Positions 9,876 to 19,295 of a stretch of DNA of 62,016 nt are shown here, piece by piece. The DNA is taken from assembly GCF_002939885.1 (NCBI RefSeq), contig NZ_MDED01000027.1, positions 1-62,016 on the forward strand. Direction: 5' to 3'. Every line of letters starts with the position of its first letter. Within the stretch, counting starts at the first letter, position 1. A program made the position numbers and the translations under genes. Under the pieces are notes generated by a model, which saw only the letters and a program-made list of their open reading frames with translations, searched no databases and was not told the origin of the DNA. The DNA comes from Xanthomonas cucurbitae. Its GTDB lineage: Bacteria; Pseudomonadota; Gammaproteobacteria; Xanthomonadales; Xanthomonadaceae.

Positions 9876-10067
9876 GCGCGCGTGATCGCGCTCGAAGAGC
9901 AATGGGTCGCGTCGATTGTGTCCCAATTGCGGCCATGGCGGAAGCGCGACGGGCGCGAAAAATCCCAGCCGCGTCAGCGACATGACCAGCACGTTCAGTT
10001 GCGCCATCGATGGGACAGGCGCACGCCACCGATATACTGCCAGCATTACTTCGCCAGCCAGACCACC
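9876..10067. promoter_or_regulatory. Divergent intergenic region between ycgL and the plus-strand xanthomonadin unit
   Basis: About 190 bases separate two divergently read units, so promoters for both are expected here. On the plus strand a TATACT box at 10033-10038 lies 30 bases before the GTG of the ketosynthase gene, but no convincing -35 box is spaced correctly. Part of the left side may encode an N-terminal extension of ycgL if a longer start is used. Confidence 0.35.
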
Positions 10068-11291
10068 GTGAGCCAAGCGCAGCATCCGTCCCAGATGGCC
10101 CCGGTCGCCGTCACCGCCTACACCTCCACCACCGCGCTGGGCGCCGGGCTCGCCGCCCAGGCCGCCGCCTTGCAGGCGCGCCGCAGCGGCCTGCGTCGCA
10201 ACGATTTCGGGCCGCAACCGCTGCCGTGCTGGATCGGCCGCGTCGACGGCGTGGAAGACGTCGTCCTGCCCGATGCGCTGCACCGCTGGGACTGCCGCAA
10301 CAACCGCCTGGCCTGGCTGGCGCTGCAACAGGACGGCCTGCTGGAAGCGGCGCAGGCCGCCGCGCAGCGCTACGGCGCCGAGCGCGTGGCGGTCATCATC
10401 GGCACCTCCACCTCCAGCATCGGCGCCAGCGAAGAGGCCTATACGCGGCTGGTGGAAGACGCCGACGGCGCGCGCTTCCCGCCCGATCTGGAACGCCCGA
10501 TCGTGCACACCCCGCATTCGCTGGGCGACTTCGTGCAGCACGCCACCGGCCTGCGCGGCCCCAGCGTGACCGTGGCCACCGCCTGTTCGTCCAGCGCCAA
10601 GGTGTTTGCGCAGGCGGCGCGGCTGATCGACGCCGGGGTGGTCGATGCGGCCCTGGTCGGCGGCGTGGACACCTTGTGCGGCAGCGTGCTGTTCGGCTTC
10701 AACGCGCTGCAGGTGGTGGCGCCGGAACCGTGCCAGCCGTTCGATGCGCGCCGCGTGGGCCTGAGCCTGGGCGAGGCCGGCGGCTTTGCGCTGGTGGAAC
10801 GCACCGCCGCCGCGCCGGACGCGGCGGTGTGGCTGTATGGCTACGGCGAATCCAGCGACGCGCACCATATGTCCGCCCCGCACCCGCAGGGCCTGGGCGC
10901 GCAGCTGGCGATGCGCGGCGCGCTGCAACGCGCCGGCCTGGCGCCGGCTGCGGTGGGCTATCTGAACCTGCACGGCACCGCCACCCCGGCCAACGACAGC
11001 GTGGAAGCGGCCGCAGTGGCGGCGATCTTCCCCGACACCTTGCACGCCAGCTCGACCAAGGCCTGGACCGGCCACACCCTGGGTGCGGCCGGCATCGTGG
11101 AATCGGTGATCGCGCTGCTGGCACTGCGCGACGGCCTGCTGCCGGGCACGCTCAACAGCGACGTGCCCGACCCCGCCTGCGGCCCGCAGATCCGCTTCGA
11201 CAACGCGCAGACCCGGATCGACTACGCCATGAACAATTCTTTCGGTTTCGGCGGCAACAACTGCTCGCTGCTGTTCGGGCGGGCACGCTGA
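10068..11291 (+). CDS. Beta-ketoacyl-ACP synthase of the xanthomonadin cluster
   Basis: A FabB/FabF-type condensing enzyme of about 407 residues, expected to extend the 3-hydroxybenzoyl starter with malonyl-ACP in the type II polyketide route to xanthomonadin. The thiolase-fold triad is present: the nucleophilic Cys in [11 protein letters not shown], His in [12 protein letters not shown] and His in [10 protein letters not shown]. The C-terminal [10 protein letters not shown] motif is also typical. Two starts are possible, GTG at 10068 and ATG at 10095. I use the GTG because it lies close to the putative promoter, but the ATG is nearly as good. Its stop overlaps the start of the next gene by one base (TGATG), so the four genes to 14501 form one unit. 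Confidence 0.88.
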   Translation: MSQAQHPSQMAPVAVTAYTSTTALGAGLAAQAAALQARRSGLRRNDFGPQPLPCWIGRVDGVEDVVLPDALHRWDCRNNRLAWLALQQDGLLEAAQAAAQRYGAERVAVIIGTSTSSIGASEEAYTRLVEDADGARFPPDLERPIVHTPHSLGDFVQHATGLRGPSVTVATACSSSAKVFAQAARLIDAGVVDAALVGGVDTLCGSVLFGFNALQVVAPEPCQPFDARRVGLSLGEAGGFALVERTAAAPDAAVWLYGYGESSDAHHMSAPHPQGLGAQLAMRGALQRAGLAPAAVGYLNLHGTATPANDSVEAAAVAAIFPDTLHASSTKAWTGHTLGAAGIVESVIALLALRDGLLPGTLNSDVPDPACGPQIRFDNAQTRIDYAMNNSFGFGGNNCSLLFGRAR

Positions 11292-12064
11292 TGCTCGCTG
11301 CCAGCATTGAAGGAATCGGCTTCTGGACCCAGGGCCTGCCCAACTGGGAGGCCGTGCGCGCCTTCGTGCACGGTGCCGCGCTGCAGGACACACCGGCGCG
11401 TCCGGCACCGCAGCTGCTGGCCGCCAACGAGCGCCGCCGCGCACCGGATACGGTGGCGGTGTCACTGGAAGCGGCACTGGCCGCCTGCACCGCCGCCGGC
11501 CGCGACCCGGCCAGCCTGCCATCGGTGTTCACCTCCACCCATGGCGACCTGGCCATCACCGATTACATGTGCACCACCCTGGCCAGCGACCCGCTGGCGA
11601 TCTCGCCAACCAAGTTCCACAACTCGGTACATAACGCGGCGGCCGGCTACTGGACCATCGGTGCCGGTGCGTTGACGCCGGCTACGGCCATCAGCGCGTC
11701 CGATGCCAGCTTCGCGCAAGGGCTGCTGGAAGCCTTGGTGCAACTCGGCGACGGCGTGGAGGCGGTACTGCTGGCCGGCTACGACGCGCGCTCGGTGGGG
11801 CCGCTGGGCCGGATTTCGCCCAGCTGCGGCCTGCTGGGCGGCGCGCTGGTGCTTGGCAACGCCGGCCAGGCGGGCAAGCCGCAGTTGTACGCGCGGCTGG
11901 ACGATGGCGCCCCGTCGCCGGGCGATGGCCCGTTGGCACGGCAGGTCGCCGGCAATGCAATGGCACCGATGCTGCCGTTGTTCGAACTGCTGGCCGGCCG
12001 CGGCGATGGCGTGGCCTTGCATGCCGGCCCTGGCCGCGTCCTGCGCGTGGGGATCCAGCCGTGA
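11291..12064 (+). CDS. Beta-ketoacyl synthase-like protein, chain-length-factor type
   Basis: A 257-residue protein with the ketoacyl-synthase N-terminal fold ([15 protein letters not shown]..; [18 protein letters not shown]) but only about two thirds the length of an active condensing enzyme. The Cys position of the real ketosynthase is replaced: the equivalent stretch reads [10 protein letters not shown] with no TACSSS-like motif. By analogy with type II polyketide and aryl-polyene systems it should pair with the ketosynthase encoded just upstream and help set chain length. The ATG overlaps the previous stop by one base, and its own TGA overlaps the following GTG start. Confidence 0.8.
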   Translation: MLAASIEGIGFWTQGLPNWEAVRAFVHGAALQDTPARPAPQLLAANERRRAPDTVAVSLEAALAACTAAGRDPASLPSVFTSTHGDLAITDYMCTTLASDPLAISPTKFHNSVHNAAAGYWTIGAGALTPATAISASDASFAQGLLEALVQLGDGVEAVLLAGYDARSVGPLGRISPSCGLLGGALVLGNAGQAGKPQLYARLDDGAPSPGDGPLARQVAGNAMAPMLPLFELLAGRGDGVALHAGPGRVLRVGIQP

Positions 12065-12882
12065 GCCGCGTGCCGCTGACGCCCCAGGACACTGCGATCC
12101 TGGTGCCGGCACTGAACGAATCGCTGCGCATCCGCGAAGTGGTCGGCGAGGCACTGCAGTACTGCACGCAGGTGATCGTGGTCGACGACGGCTCCGACGA
12201 TGGCACCGCCGACTGCATCGCCGACCTGCCGGTGACGGTCATCCGCCATCCGCAGCGCATGGGCAAGGGCGCTGCCCTGCGCAGCGGCTTTGCCAAGGCG
12301 CGGCAGTTGGGCATGCGCGCGGTGATGACCATGGACGGCGACGGCCAGCACAAGGCCGCCGACTTTCCGCGCCTGCTGGCCGCAGCCAACCGCCACCCCG
12401 GCAGCGTGGTGATCGGCGCACGCCTGCGTAAGCGCGCCACCCAGCCCACCATCCGCCGCATCGGCAACGATTTCGGCGACTGGGGCATCGCCTGGGGCTG
12501 CGGTTTCCAACTGGTGGATAGCCAGAGTGGCCAACGGCTGTATCCGGCCTCGGTGTTCACCCTGCCCAATGTGCACGGCGAAGGCTTCGTGTTCGAAGCG
12601 CAGCTGCTGATTTCCGCCGCGCGCCAGGCCGGTGCGCGCGTGGTCGCGGTGCCGATCGAAACCCGCTACGCCGGCAGCGCGCCAGGCACTTTTCGCAAGA
12701 GCCATTTCCGGCTGGTGCACGATCTATGGAACATCACCTCCCACGTGGTCAAACAGGTCTGGGCCTACGGCCACGTCTGGCGCGAATATCGCCGCGTGCG
12801 CGCCAACCCGGTGATCGTTGACGATGCCGATGGCGAATTTGCTACTGTGCCCGCGGCCACCAAGAGCAACCCATCCTCATGA
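12061..12882 (+). CDS. xanK: Family 2 glycosyltransferase of xanthomonadin synthesis
   Basis: A 273-residue GT-A fold protein. The N-terminal AILVPALNESLRI, the nucleotide-binding VIVVDDGSDDGT and the metal-site MTMDGDGQHK are standard GT2 signatures. The C-terminus has a basic, amphipathic stretch but no clear membrane helix. In published work on the Xanthomonas pig/xan cluster a glycosyltransferase called XanK is needed for pigment formation; this is the only glycosyltransferase in the cluster here, so I transfer that name. The GTG start at 12061 overlaps the previous stop as GTGA, and the stop overlaps the following ATG as ATGA. Sugar donor and acceptor are not deducible. Confidence 0.82.
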   Translation: MSRVPLTPQDTAILVPALNESLRIREVVGEALQYCTQVIVVDDGSDDGTADCIADLPVTVIRHPQRMGKGAALRSGFAKARQLGMRAVMTMDGDGQHKAADFPRLLAAANRHPGSVVIGARLRKRATQPTIRRIGNDFGDWGIAWGCGFQLVDSQSGQRLYPASVFTLPNVHGEGFVFEAQLLISAARQAGARVVAVPIETRYAGSAPGTFRKSHFRLVHDLWNITSHVVKQVWAYGHVWREYRRVRANPVIVDDADGEFATVPAATKSNPSS

Positions 12883-14501
12883 ATGCACAGCGTAACGATG
12901 TCGTCATTACCGGTGGCGGTCTGGCCGGACTGAGCCTGGCCTTGCAATTGAAGCAACGCGATCCGGAGCTTGCGATCACCGTGCTGGAGCGCCGTGCGCA
13001 CCCGGTGCGCGAGGCGGCATTCAAGGTGGGCGAATCCACGGTGGAAATCGGCGCGCAGTATTTCGCCGACGTACTGGGACTGCGCGAGCATCTGGAGACC
13101 GAACAGATTCGCAAGTTCGGTTTCCGTTTCTTCTTCTCCGACAAGCGCACCGACATCGACCGTTGCACGGAACTGGGCGTCAGCCAGATCCTGCCGACGC
13201 CGTCGTGGCAGATCGACCGCGGCCGCTTCGAGAACTTCCTGGGCGAACGCGCCCGCGCGCAGGGCATTACCTTTATCGATGGCTGCAGCGTCAAGGGCGT
13301 GGACCTGGCCGAGGACGACGCCGACCATGCGGTGCGTTACGAGTGCGCCGGCACTGCGGGCGTGCTGCAGGCGCGCTGGGTGGTGGACGCCAGCGGCCGC
13401 GCCGGCCTGCTCAAGCGCAAGCTCGGCCTGGCGCAGGACAACGCGCACGATGCCAACGCAGTGTGGTGGCGCGTGGAAGGCTTGATCGACCCCAATGGCT
13501 GGTCGCAGGACAGCAGCTGGCTGCAACGTTGCACCCCGCCGGATCGCTGGCGCTCGACCAACCACATGTGCGGGCCGGGCTACTGGTTCTGGCTGATCCC
13601 GCTGTCGTCGGGCGCGCACTCGCTGGGCATCGTCTGCGATGCCGCGATGCATCCGCTGGACACCATGAACACCCACGAAAAAGCCATGGACTGGCTGCGC
13701 CTGCATCAACCGCAGGTGGCTGCCACGCTCGACAGCGCGCACTACCGGCTGCAGGACTTCCTGTTCCTGCGCAAGTTTTCCTACAGCTGCAAGCAGGTAT
13801 TCTCTGCGCAGCGCTGGGCGCTCACCGGCGAGGCCGGCCTGTTCCTGGACCCGTTCTATTCGCCCGGCAGCGACTTCATCGCCATCTCCAACACCTATAT
13901 CTGCGAACTGATCGGCCGCGACCGTGCCGGCAAATCGCTGAGCCCGTATGCGGAGCTGTACCAACAACTGTATTTCTCGTTCTACGAAAACACCCTGACC
14001 CTGTACCAGGATCAATACGCCTTGTTCGGCGACGAGCAGGTCATGCCGGTCAAGGTGATCTGGGACTACACCTATTACTGGTCGCTGCTGGCGCCGCTGT
14101 TCTGCTCGGGGCGCATCGCCGACCTGAGCTTGTTGTCGCGCATGAAAGCGGATTTCTTCCACGCCCACGACATGAACCTGTCCATGCAACGCGTGTTGCA
14201 CGACTGGGGCGTGCGCAATACCGAACAAGGCATCACCGGCGGCGAAGGCCGCCTGCTGGACCAGTACCTGATCGGCTGGTTCAACGAACTCAATGGCGCC
14301 TTGAACGACACCCTCGACGATGACGCCTTCGCCGCACGCATCCACCGCAACGTGGCACAGATGGCGGTACTGGCCCGCGAGATCCTGCAGCAGGCACGCC
14401 AGCGCCATCCGGCGCTGCCCGACCACGGCCTGGACGCATTGACGGCCGATGCCAGCGGCGAGGCGATCCTGACCGCCACGTGGTACGCCGACGCGGCGTG
14501 A
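12879..14501 (+). CDS. FAD-dependent halogenase-type flavoprotein (first of two)
   Basis: A 540-residue flavoprotein, likely the enzyme, or one of two, that brominates the xanthomonadin aryl head or polyene. It carries the FAD-binding GGGLAGLSLA near residue 12, the KVGES motif after it, a Lys at residue 79 in IRKFGFRF where FADH2-dependent halogenases keep their catalytic Lys, and the halogenase signature W-x-W-x-I-P as WFWLIP at residues 236-241. It needs reduced FAD from a separate reductase, which is not encoded nearby. It is the last gene of the plus-strand xan unit, starting with an ATGA overlap, and faces xanH across a 297-base convergent gap. A hydroxylase role cannot be excluded. Confidence 0.82.
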   Translation: MNAQRNDVVITGGGLAGLSLALQLKQRDPELAITVLERRAHPVREAAFKVGESTVEIGAQYFADVLGLREHLETEQIRKFGFRFFFSDKRTDIDRCTELGVSQILPTPSWQIDRGRFENFLGERARAQGITFIDGCSVKGVDLAEDDADHAVRYECAGTAGVLQARWVVDASGRAGLLKRKLGLAQDNAHDANAVWWRVEGLIDPNGWSQDSSWLQRCTPPDRWRSTNHMCGPGYWFWLIPLSSGAHSLGIVCDAAMHPLDTMNTHEKAMDWLRLHQPQVAATLDSAHYRLQDFLFLRKFSYSCKQVFSAQRWALTGEAGLFLDPFYSPGSDFIAISNTYICELIGRDRAGKSLSPYAELYQQLYFSFYENTLTLYQDQYALFGDEQVMPVKVIWDYTYYWSLLAPLFCSGRIADLSLLSRMKADFFHAHDMNLSMQRVLHDWGVRNTEQGITGGEGRLLDQYLIGWFNELNGALNDTLDDDAFAARIHRNVAQMAVLAREILQQARQRHPALPDHGLDALTADASGEAILTATWYADAA

Positions 14502-14798
14502 GTTTGAGCGAGCGCGCCGATGCGCGGCGAGTTCTGGCGTGCGACGCGCTTTTTCGACCAGTACGTGCAGCACGTGAGCGCACTGGCATCCAGTGCGCGA
14601 TGTCTCACCGGACGGTTAGTCGGCTGCTTTATTGAAAGCCCTGCGCACCGACCCTCTCGACTGGTCCTTGCCCGCCCACCGTCGCGGGACCCTTGGCGGC
14701 ATGGATGCCGCCAAGGAGCTTACAAGGACGTACTTGCAGCGTGTCCTGCGATGGTGGGCGGGCAAGGGCCCTGCAACAAAGACGCAGACCATCCGCTC
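14502..14798. repeat. Convergent intergenic gap containing a large nested inverted repeat
   Basis: The left arm at 14666-14689 pairs with 14744-14767 at 22 of 24 positions (CCTTGCCCGCCCACC against GGTGGGCGGGCAAGG). Nested inside, 14691-14702 and 14705-14716 form a perfect 12-base stem around ATGGATGCCGCCAAGG. The whole block looks like an intergenic repeat element of the kind scattered through Xanthomonas genomes. It could also act as a bidirectional transcription stop between the halogenase gene and xanH. No open reading frame of interest lies here. Confidence 0.65.
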
Positions 14799-15536
14799 TC
14801 AGCCCATCCCACCATTGATGCCGATGACCTGGCCGTTGATGTAACCGGCGGACTCCGAACACAGAAACGCCACCAGCGCAGCGACTTCCTCGGGTTTGCC
14901 CACGCGTCCGGCCGGCACCAGTTGCTTGATGACGTCCGGGGCAAAGCTCTCGCCGACCATCTCGCTTTCGATCACGCCGGGCGCAACCACATTGACGGCG
15001 ATACCGCGGCTGGCCATCTCGCGCGACAGCGACTTGCTGGCGCCGTGCAGCGCCGCCTTGGCCGCGGCGTAGTTGGTCTGCCCGCGATTGCCCAGCACCG
15101 CCGCCACCGACGACACGCTGACGATACGGCCCCAGCGCGTACGCGCCATCGGCAGCAACAAGGGCTGGGTGACGTTGAAGAACCCATGCAGCGACACATC
15201 GATGACCCGATGCCACTGCGCGGCCTGCATGCCCGCCATGGGCGCGTCGTCGTGGATGCCGGCGTTGTTGACCACGATCTGGATCGGGCCGCTGTCCAGC
15301 AGGGCCTCCAGCGCGGCCGTGGCGGCCTGCGCATCGGCCACGTCGAAGGCCACCGCTTCTGCGCTGCCGCCGTCGGCGACGATTGCAGCCACCACGTCTT
15401 CGGCACGTGCCAGGTTGCGGTTGGCATGCACGATCACATGCCGCCCCTGCGCCGCCAGCTGACGGCAGATGGCGCCGCCAAGATCGCCACTGCCGCCGGT
15501 GACCAGGGCGCGGCGCTGAGGAACGGAGATGCTCAT
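14799..15536 (-). CDS. xanH: FabG-like 3-ketoacyl-ACP reductase
   Basis: A 245-residue short-chain dehydrogenase that should reduce the beta-keto group of the growing aryl polyene with NADPH. It has the cofactor loop TGGSGDLGGAIC, the NNAG motif, and a catalytic Ser-Tyr-Lys set in SVSSVAAV and NYAAAKAALHG, with the usual INGGMG end. A FabG-like enzyme named XanH has been reported as required for xanthomonadin, and this is the only one in the cluster. It is the last gene of the long minus-strand unit. A 170-base gap holding a REP-like element separates it from the upstream dehydratase gene. Confidence 0.88.
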   Translation of the reverse strand: MSISVPQRRALVTGGSGDLGGAICRQLAAQGRHVIVHANRNLARAEDVVAAIVADGGSAEAVAFDVADAQAATAALEALLDSGPIQIVVNNAGIHDDAPMAGMQAAQWHRVIDVSLHGFFNVTQPLLLPMARTRWGRIVSVSSVAAVLGNRGQTNYAAAKAALHGASKSLSREMASRGIAVNVVAPGVIESEMVGESFAPDVIKQLVPAGRVGKPEEVAALVAFLCSESAGYINGQVIGINGGMG

Positions 15537-15642
15537 GGAATCCTCGATGGAAGCCGCAGCAGCGACGGCGGAAAGAGCGTCATCCTAACCACTGGCAGCA
15601 AGCGCAGGAATAGATCGCCAGCCTGTTGATTGCCCACATTGC

Positions 15643-15710
15643 GTAGAGGCACGCTGGCGCGCGATGAGGCCTTCCCAGCAAAACCACATCGCGCGCAGGC
15701 ACGCTCCTAC
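15643..15710. repeat. REP-like palindromic element
   Basis: On the minus strand it opens with GTAGGAGCGTGCCTGCGCGC and ends with a roughly inverted copy (CGCGCCAGCGTGCCTCTAC). The centre folds through GCGCGATG/CATCGCGC. This is the layout of REP elements found in gaps between genes in xanthomonads and pseudomonads. Its first bases overlap the TAG stop of the dehydratase gene at 15707-15709. Confidence 0.65.
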
Positions 15711-16156
15711 AGCCCTTCCGTGGCCTGCGCGGCGCCCAGCATCACCGTGGCGCGGCCTTCGGCCAGCAGCCGCTCGCCGTGGCTCAGGCGAAAGCTGTAC
15801 TGCTGGCTGTCCTCGCCCTGCATCAACACCTGCGCTTCGCACACGATCGCGTCGGGCAGCTGCTCCAGATAGGCCACCTGCAGTTCCACGCCGCGCAGGG
15901 CCACCAGCATGCCCGGGCGCACCGGCCTGCCCGAGGCACGGCCCAGCAGACCGCCGTGCACCGCCATCGCCTGCGCCCCGTATTCGCACAGATGCAGGGC
16001 GCGCAGGCGCCCGGCGGCGCGCAACGGATGCGTGTCATCGCGGTGCGCGTGGCTGCGCAGCACGATGCGCTGCGCATCCCATTCCACCACGTCTTCCCAC
16101 AGGCACATCGCGCCCTGGTGCGGAATCAAGGCGGCAATCGCGTCACGTCCCTGCAT
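15707..16156 (-). CDS. Hotdog-fold 3-hydroxyacyl-ACP dehydratase-like protein
   Basis: A 149-residue protein starting MQGRDAIAALIPHQGAMCLW; the IPHQGAM-type motif and CEYGAQAMAVHGG helix are characteristic of the FabA/FabZ-like dehydratases in aryl-polyene clusters. It should remove water from 3-hydroxyacyl-ACP to build the conjugated double bonds, together with the second small dehydratase encoded at 20190-20477. The ATG overlaps the end of the exporter gene by 14 bases. The stop codon is formed inside a REP-like element. Confidence 0.8.
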   Translation of the reverse strand: MQGRDAIAALIPHQGAMCLWEDVVEWDAQRIVLRSHAHRDDTHPLRAAGRLRALHLCEYGAQAMAVHGGLLGRASGRPVRPGMLVALRGVELQVAYLEQLPDAIVCEAQVLMQGEDSQQYSFRLSHGERLLAEGRATVMLGAAQATEGL

Positions 16157-18509
16157 GCGGATCTCCGTTGGCCACGCGTTCCAGCGCCGGTTCGCGCGAC
16201 ACCAGCAAGGCCAGAATGAAATTGAACAACACCCCCAGCGCCACCGTGCTTCCGATGGCGCGCAATACCGGAATGCTGGAGGCGGCCAGCAACGCGAACA
16301 CCAGCAGCGTCATCAGGCTGCACACGATCAGCGCATGCAGCGTGCGCAGCTGATCGGCATGGTCGTCGCCGGCATGGTCGAAGAACAAGGCGTAATCCAG
16401 ACCAAGCCCGGCCGCCAGGATCAGCGCGATCAGGTGGAACAGATTCAGCTCCACGCCGGTGCCGCGCAGGATGGCCAGGATCAGCACCGTGGTCAGCGCC
16501 ATCGGCAGCAGCACGCGCGCGATGCGGCGCGGGCTGCGCAGCGCGATCGCCACCGTCGCCGCCAGCAACACCGCTGCCAGCACCAGGGCGCCAAGCACGC
16601 GGCCGCGGTAGGCCGCCACCAACGACTCGGAGGCGTCCTTCAGATCCAGCAGCTGCGCGCCGCTGCCGTCCACCGCCGCCGCCAGCACCGCCGGATCGCG
16701 CAGGCCGGTCAACGACACCAGCGCGGTGCTGCGATCGCCATGGCTCAGCAACAGGCCACCGACCGAGGTGGCCAGCGGCGAGCCGGACAGATCCTCCGGG
16801 CGCAGCGGCGCGGCATGCTTGGCCGTGTCCAGATCCTGCAGGAAGGGCGCAAACGCGTCGCTGCGCAATGGTGTGGTCGCCACCGCCTGCTCGGTCATCG
16901 CGCGCGCCTGCGCGGCACTTGGCAACGCTGCCTGACGTGCCTGCTGGGTCCGCGCACTGGGCAGGTAACGCGCGGCCATGTCGTAGCCGGTCAGCGCGCC
17001 ATCGCGCACCAGTGCGTCCAGGCGCGGGCGCAACTGCTCGCTGGCCTGCAGCGCGGCTTCGTCGCTGGCGGCAGGCACGGCAAGCACGTAGCGCACATCC
17101 GGCGCACCCAGTTCCTGGCGCAGGTGGGTGTCCTGGGCCAGTGCCTTCGGCGGCACCGGCGTGAGCTTGGACAGATCGTTCTGCCAGAACTGGCCGGGCG
17201 CCAACGCGATCACCGCGATGCCGACCACCGCCACCACCGCCAAACTGATGCGTGGCCGCGGCAGCCGCGCGATGCCGCGCCACAGCGTGGCCAGCAGGCG
17301 CGAATCGGCGTAGTCGCGCGGTGCCGGGTCGATCAGCCACGGCAACAGCCAGCGCGTGGTGATGGCCGCCGCCGCCAGCCCGGCAATGGTGAACACCGCC
17401 AGCTGGCGCAGGCCGTCCACCCCGGAGAACAGGAAGGTCACGTACGCGATGCAGGTGGACACCACGCCCGTGGCCAGCGTCGGCCACAGGTGCCGTGCGT
17501 TGGCGCGCGGGTCCAGACCGGGGCGCTGATGGCTGAACAGGTGGATCGGGTAATCCTGCACCACGCCGATCAAGGTAAAGCCGAAGGCTACGGTGATCCC
17601 GTGCACGCCATCGAACAGCAGCGCCACCGCGCCCAGGCCGGCCAGGCCGGCGCTCGCCAGCGGCAGCACGCCAAGCACCGGGATCTTCCAGCTGCGATAA
17701 GCGACCAGCAGCAACAGCACCAGGCCCACCGTATCCAGGGTCCCGATCCACTGCGCCTCGCCCTGGGTGCGTGCGGTGATTTCCACCGCGAATGCGCCCG
17801 GCCCGGTCAGCGTCAGCTGCGTGGAGGTGCCCTTGCCCACCTTCGCGAAGGCCGCTTGCACGGCATCGTAAGCCTGCTGCTGTCCGGTGGGGTCGAACCC
17901 GGCTGCGCGCGTCTGCACGATCAACAGCGCCGATGTGCCGGCACGGTCGAACCACACGTCATTGCGTGTCTGTGGTGCGGCCGCTGGCTGCAGGGTCTCG
18001 GCCAGATGCAGGATTTCCAGTGTGGGATCACGTGGCAGCAACGGCTCGACCATGGCCGCTGCCGGCGAGCCCAGGTCCTGCACGCGCGCCTGCAACGCTG
18101 CTTCCAGCGTTGGTGCATCCAGCGGGGTCGTGTCGAAGCTGTCGCTGAGCAGGTAGCGGTACGGCAGCAAGCGCCCCGGAATCGCCTGCAGCCCTGCGTT
18201 GCCGCCGTTGCCGACCAGTTCGAACAGATCCGGCTGCGCGGACAACGCTTGTTGTAGTTGCTGCGATTGTTCGGCAAGCACGACCGGATCGCTGTTGGAC
18301 AGCGCCATCAGCAGCAGCCGCGAACCAGGGCCTTCGCCGAGTTCTTCAATCAGCAGTTTTTGCGCCGGCGTGCGCGGAGCGGGCATGAATTTGCGCAAAT
18401 CCCCAGTGACCTTGAGCGTTTCGCTCAACCAGAGCCCGGCCACTGCCAGCAATGCCAGCCACAACAGCGCCAGGCCGATGCGGCGGTTTGCGTTCAATTT
18501 AAACGCCAT
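16143..18509 (-). CDS. MMPL/RND-superfamily exporter of the xanthomonadin cluster
   Basis: An inner-membrane transporter of about 788 residues with the two-fold RND/MMPL plan: one N-terminal helix (GLALLWLALLAVAGLWL), a large periplasmic loop, five helices from about residue 255, then the same pattern again. LIGVVQDYPIHLFSH and AAGLGLDYALFFDHAG are the repeated helix motifs with the buried Asp-Tyr. It likely moves the finished pigment lipid towards the outer membrane together with the LolA-like protein encoded just upstream. The ATG at 18509 was preferred over an upstream start because MAFKLNANRRIG leads straight into the first helix. About 138 bases without a gene separate it from the LolA-like gene. 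Confidence 0.85.
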   Translation of the reverse strand: MAFKLNANRRIGLALLWLALLAVAGLWLSETLKVTGDLRKFMPAPRTPAQKLLIEELGEGPGSRLLLMALSNSDPVVLAEQSQQLQQALSAQPDLFELVGNGGNAGLQAIPGRLLPYRYLLSDSFDTTPLDAPTLEAALQARVQDLGSPAAAMVEPLLPRDPTLEILHLAETLQPAAAPQTRNDVWFDRAGTSALLIVQTRAAGFDPTGQQQAYDAVQAAFAKVGKGTSTQLTLTGPGAFAVEITARTQGEAQWIGTLDTVGLVLLLLVAYRSWKIPVLGVLPLASAGLAGLGAVALLFDGVHGITVAFGFTLIGVVQDYPIHLFSHQRPGLDPRANARHLWPTLATGVVSTCIAYVTFLFSGVDGLRQLAVFTIAGLAAAAITTRWLLPWLIDPAPRDYADSRLLATLWRGIARLPRPRISLAVVAVVGIAVIALAPGQFWQNDLSKLTPVPPKALAQDTHLRQELGAPDVRYVLAVPAASDEAALQASEQLRPRLDALVRDGALTGYDMAARYLPSARTQQARQAALPSAAQARAMTEQAVATTPLRSDAFAPFLQDLDTAKHAAPLRPEDLSGSPLATSVGGLLLSHGDRSTALVSLTGLRDPAVLAAAVDGSGAQLLDLKDASESLVAAYRGRVLGALVLAAVLLAATVAIALRSPRRIARVLLPMALTTVLILAILRGTGVELNLFHLIALILAAGLGLDYALFFDHAGDDHADQLRTLHALIVCSLMTLLVFALLAASSIPVLRAIGSTVALGVLFNFILALLVSREPALERVANGDPHAGT

Positions 18510-18647
18510 GGTGTGGATGTCCTGCTGCAGCGGCCGACCGCTTACCGGCCGCGCGCGCGGCATGCAACGTCATCGGCAGCACACGATTTGTTGCTGCCAA
18601 TGGTGTGATTTTTCTGGAGACGACCGGTGCAGCCGTTCCGCGCGCGG

Positions 18648-19295
18648 TCACGCGCCCGAACCGTGGCAGAGCGTGGTCAGTGCCGCCGCGTCGGTGACAC
18701 TGGCCGCCTCGCGCGCAGCGCCGGCCAGCAGCGTGCGCTGCAGCTCGCCCTTGACCGGCACGCTCTCGATGCAACGCAGCTCGTCATTGCGGCCGTACAG
18801 GCGCAATTCGCGCACCTGCCTGGCCACGGCGGCGTCCTTGGGCTGCAGCGTCAGCTGCCAGGCCTGCGGCTGGCCCTGCCCACTGAGGCGGTACTGCTGT
18901 TCCAGCAGCGCGCGGTCGCCGGCCAGCAGCGCGCCGAAGCCGGATTTCAGCCCGGCCAGCTCGGGCACGCGGCGCAACGAGAAGCGACGCGGCGGCTTGC
19001 CGTCGCGTTCCAGCACGCCTTCGTCGCCGGTCAAGGTGGTGGTTTCGTGGTACGGCGCGCTTACCTCGCGCACCAGCGTCTGCGCATCCGGGCGGCGGTA
19101 GTGGCCCTGCACGCGCAGCGGCGTCTTCAGCAGCGCCGAGCCACGCAGTTCGACGAACTCGGTACTGACCGGGGCCGGGCGCGCCAGGCGCTGCAGCACC
19201 TGGCCCACATCCAGGGTCTCAGGCGGTGCGGCGCATAGCGGTGCGGCGCTGGACAGCAGTATCAGCATCCACGGCAGGGTGCGGCGCATCGGCAT
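18648..19295 (-). CDS. LolA-like outer-membrane lipid carrier protein
   Basis: A 215-residue periplasmic protein with an N-terminal signal peptide (MRRTLPWMLILLSSAAPLCA). The body resembles LolA-family carriers of aryl-polyene loci (FVELRGSALLKTPLRVQGHY; LTLQPKDAAVARQVRELRLYG), predicted to ferry the hydrophobic pigment across the periplasm. The start at 19295 (or ATG 19289) lies inside the 3' end of the upstream acyltransferase gene, a 77-base overlap, so translation of the two is probably linked. Confidence 0.78.
   Translation of the reverse strand: MPMRRTLPWMLILLSSAAPLCAAPPETLDVGQVLQRLARPAPVSTEFVELRGSALLKTPLRVQGHYRRPDAQTLVREVSAPYHETTTLTGDEGVLERDGKPPRRFSLRRVPELAGLKSGFGALLAGDRALLEQQYRLSGQGQPQAWQLTLQPKDAAVARQVRELRLYGRNDELRCIESVPVKGELQRTLLAGAAREAASVTDAAALTTLCHGSGA

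Noticed and set aside
10033-10038. TATACT as a definite promoter for the plus-strand pigment unit
   Set aside because: No -35 element at 16-18 bases; kept only as a low-confidence note in the intergenic feature.
12765-14573. 602-codon minus-strand ORF opposite the halogenase gene
   Set aside because: The plus strand encodes an intact halogenase with conserved motifs and coupled start; the antisense product has no recognisable domain.
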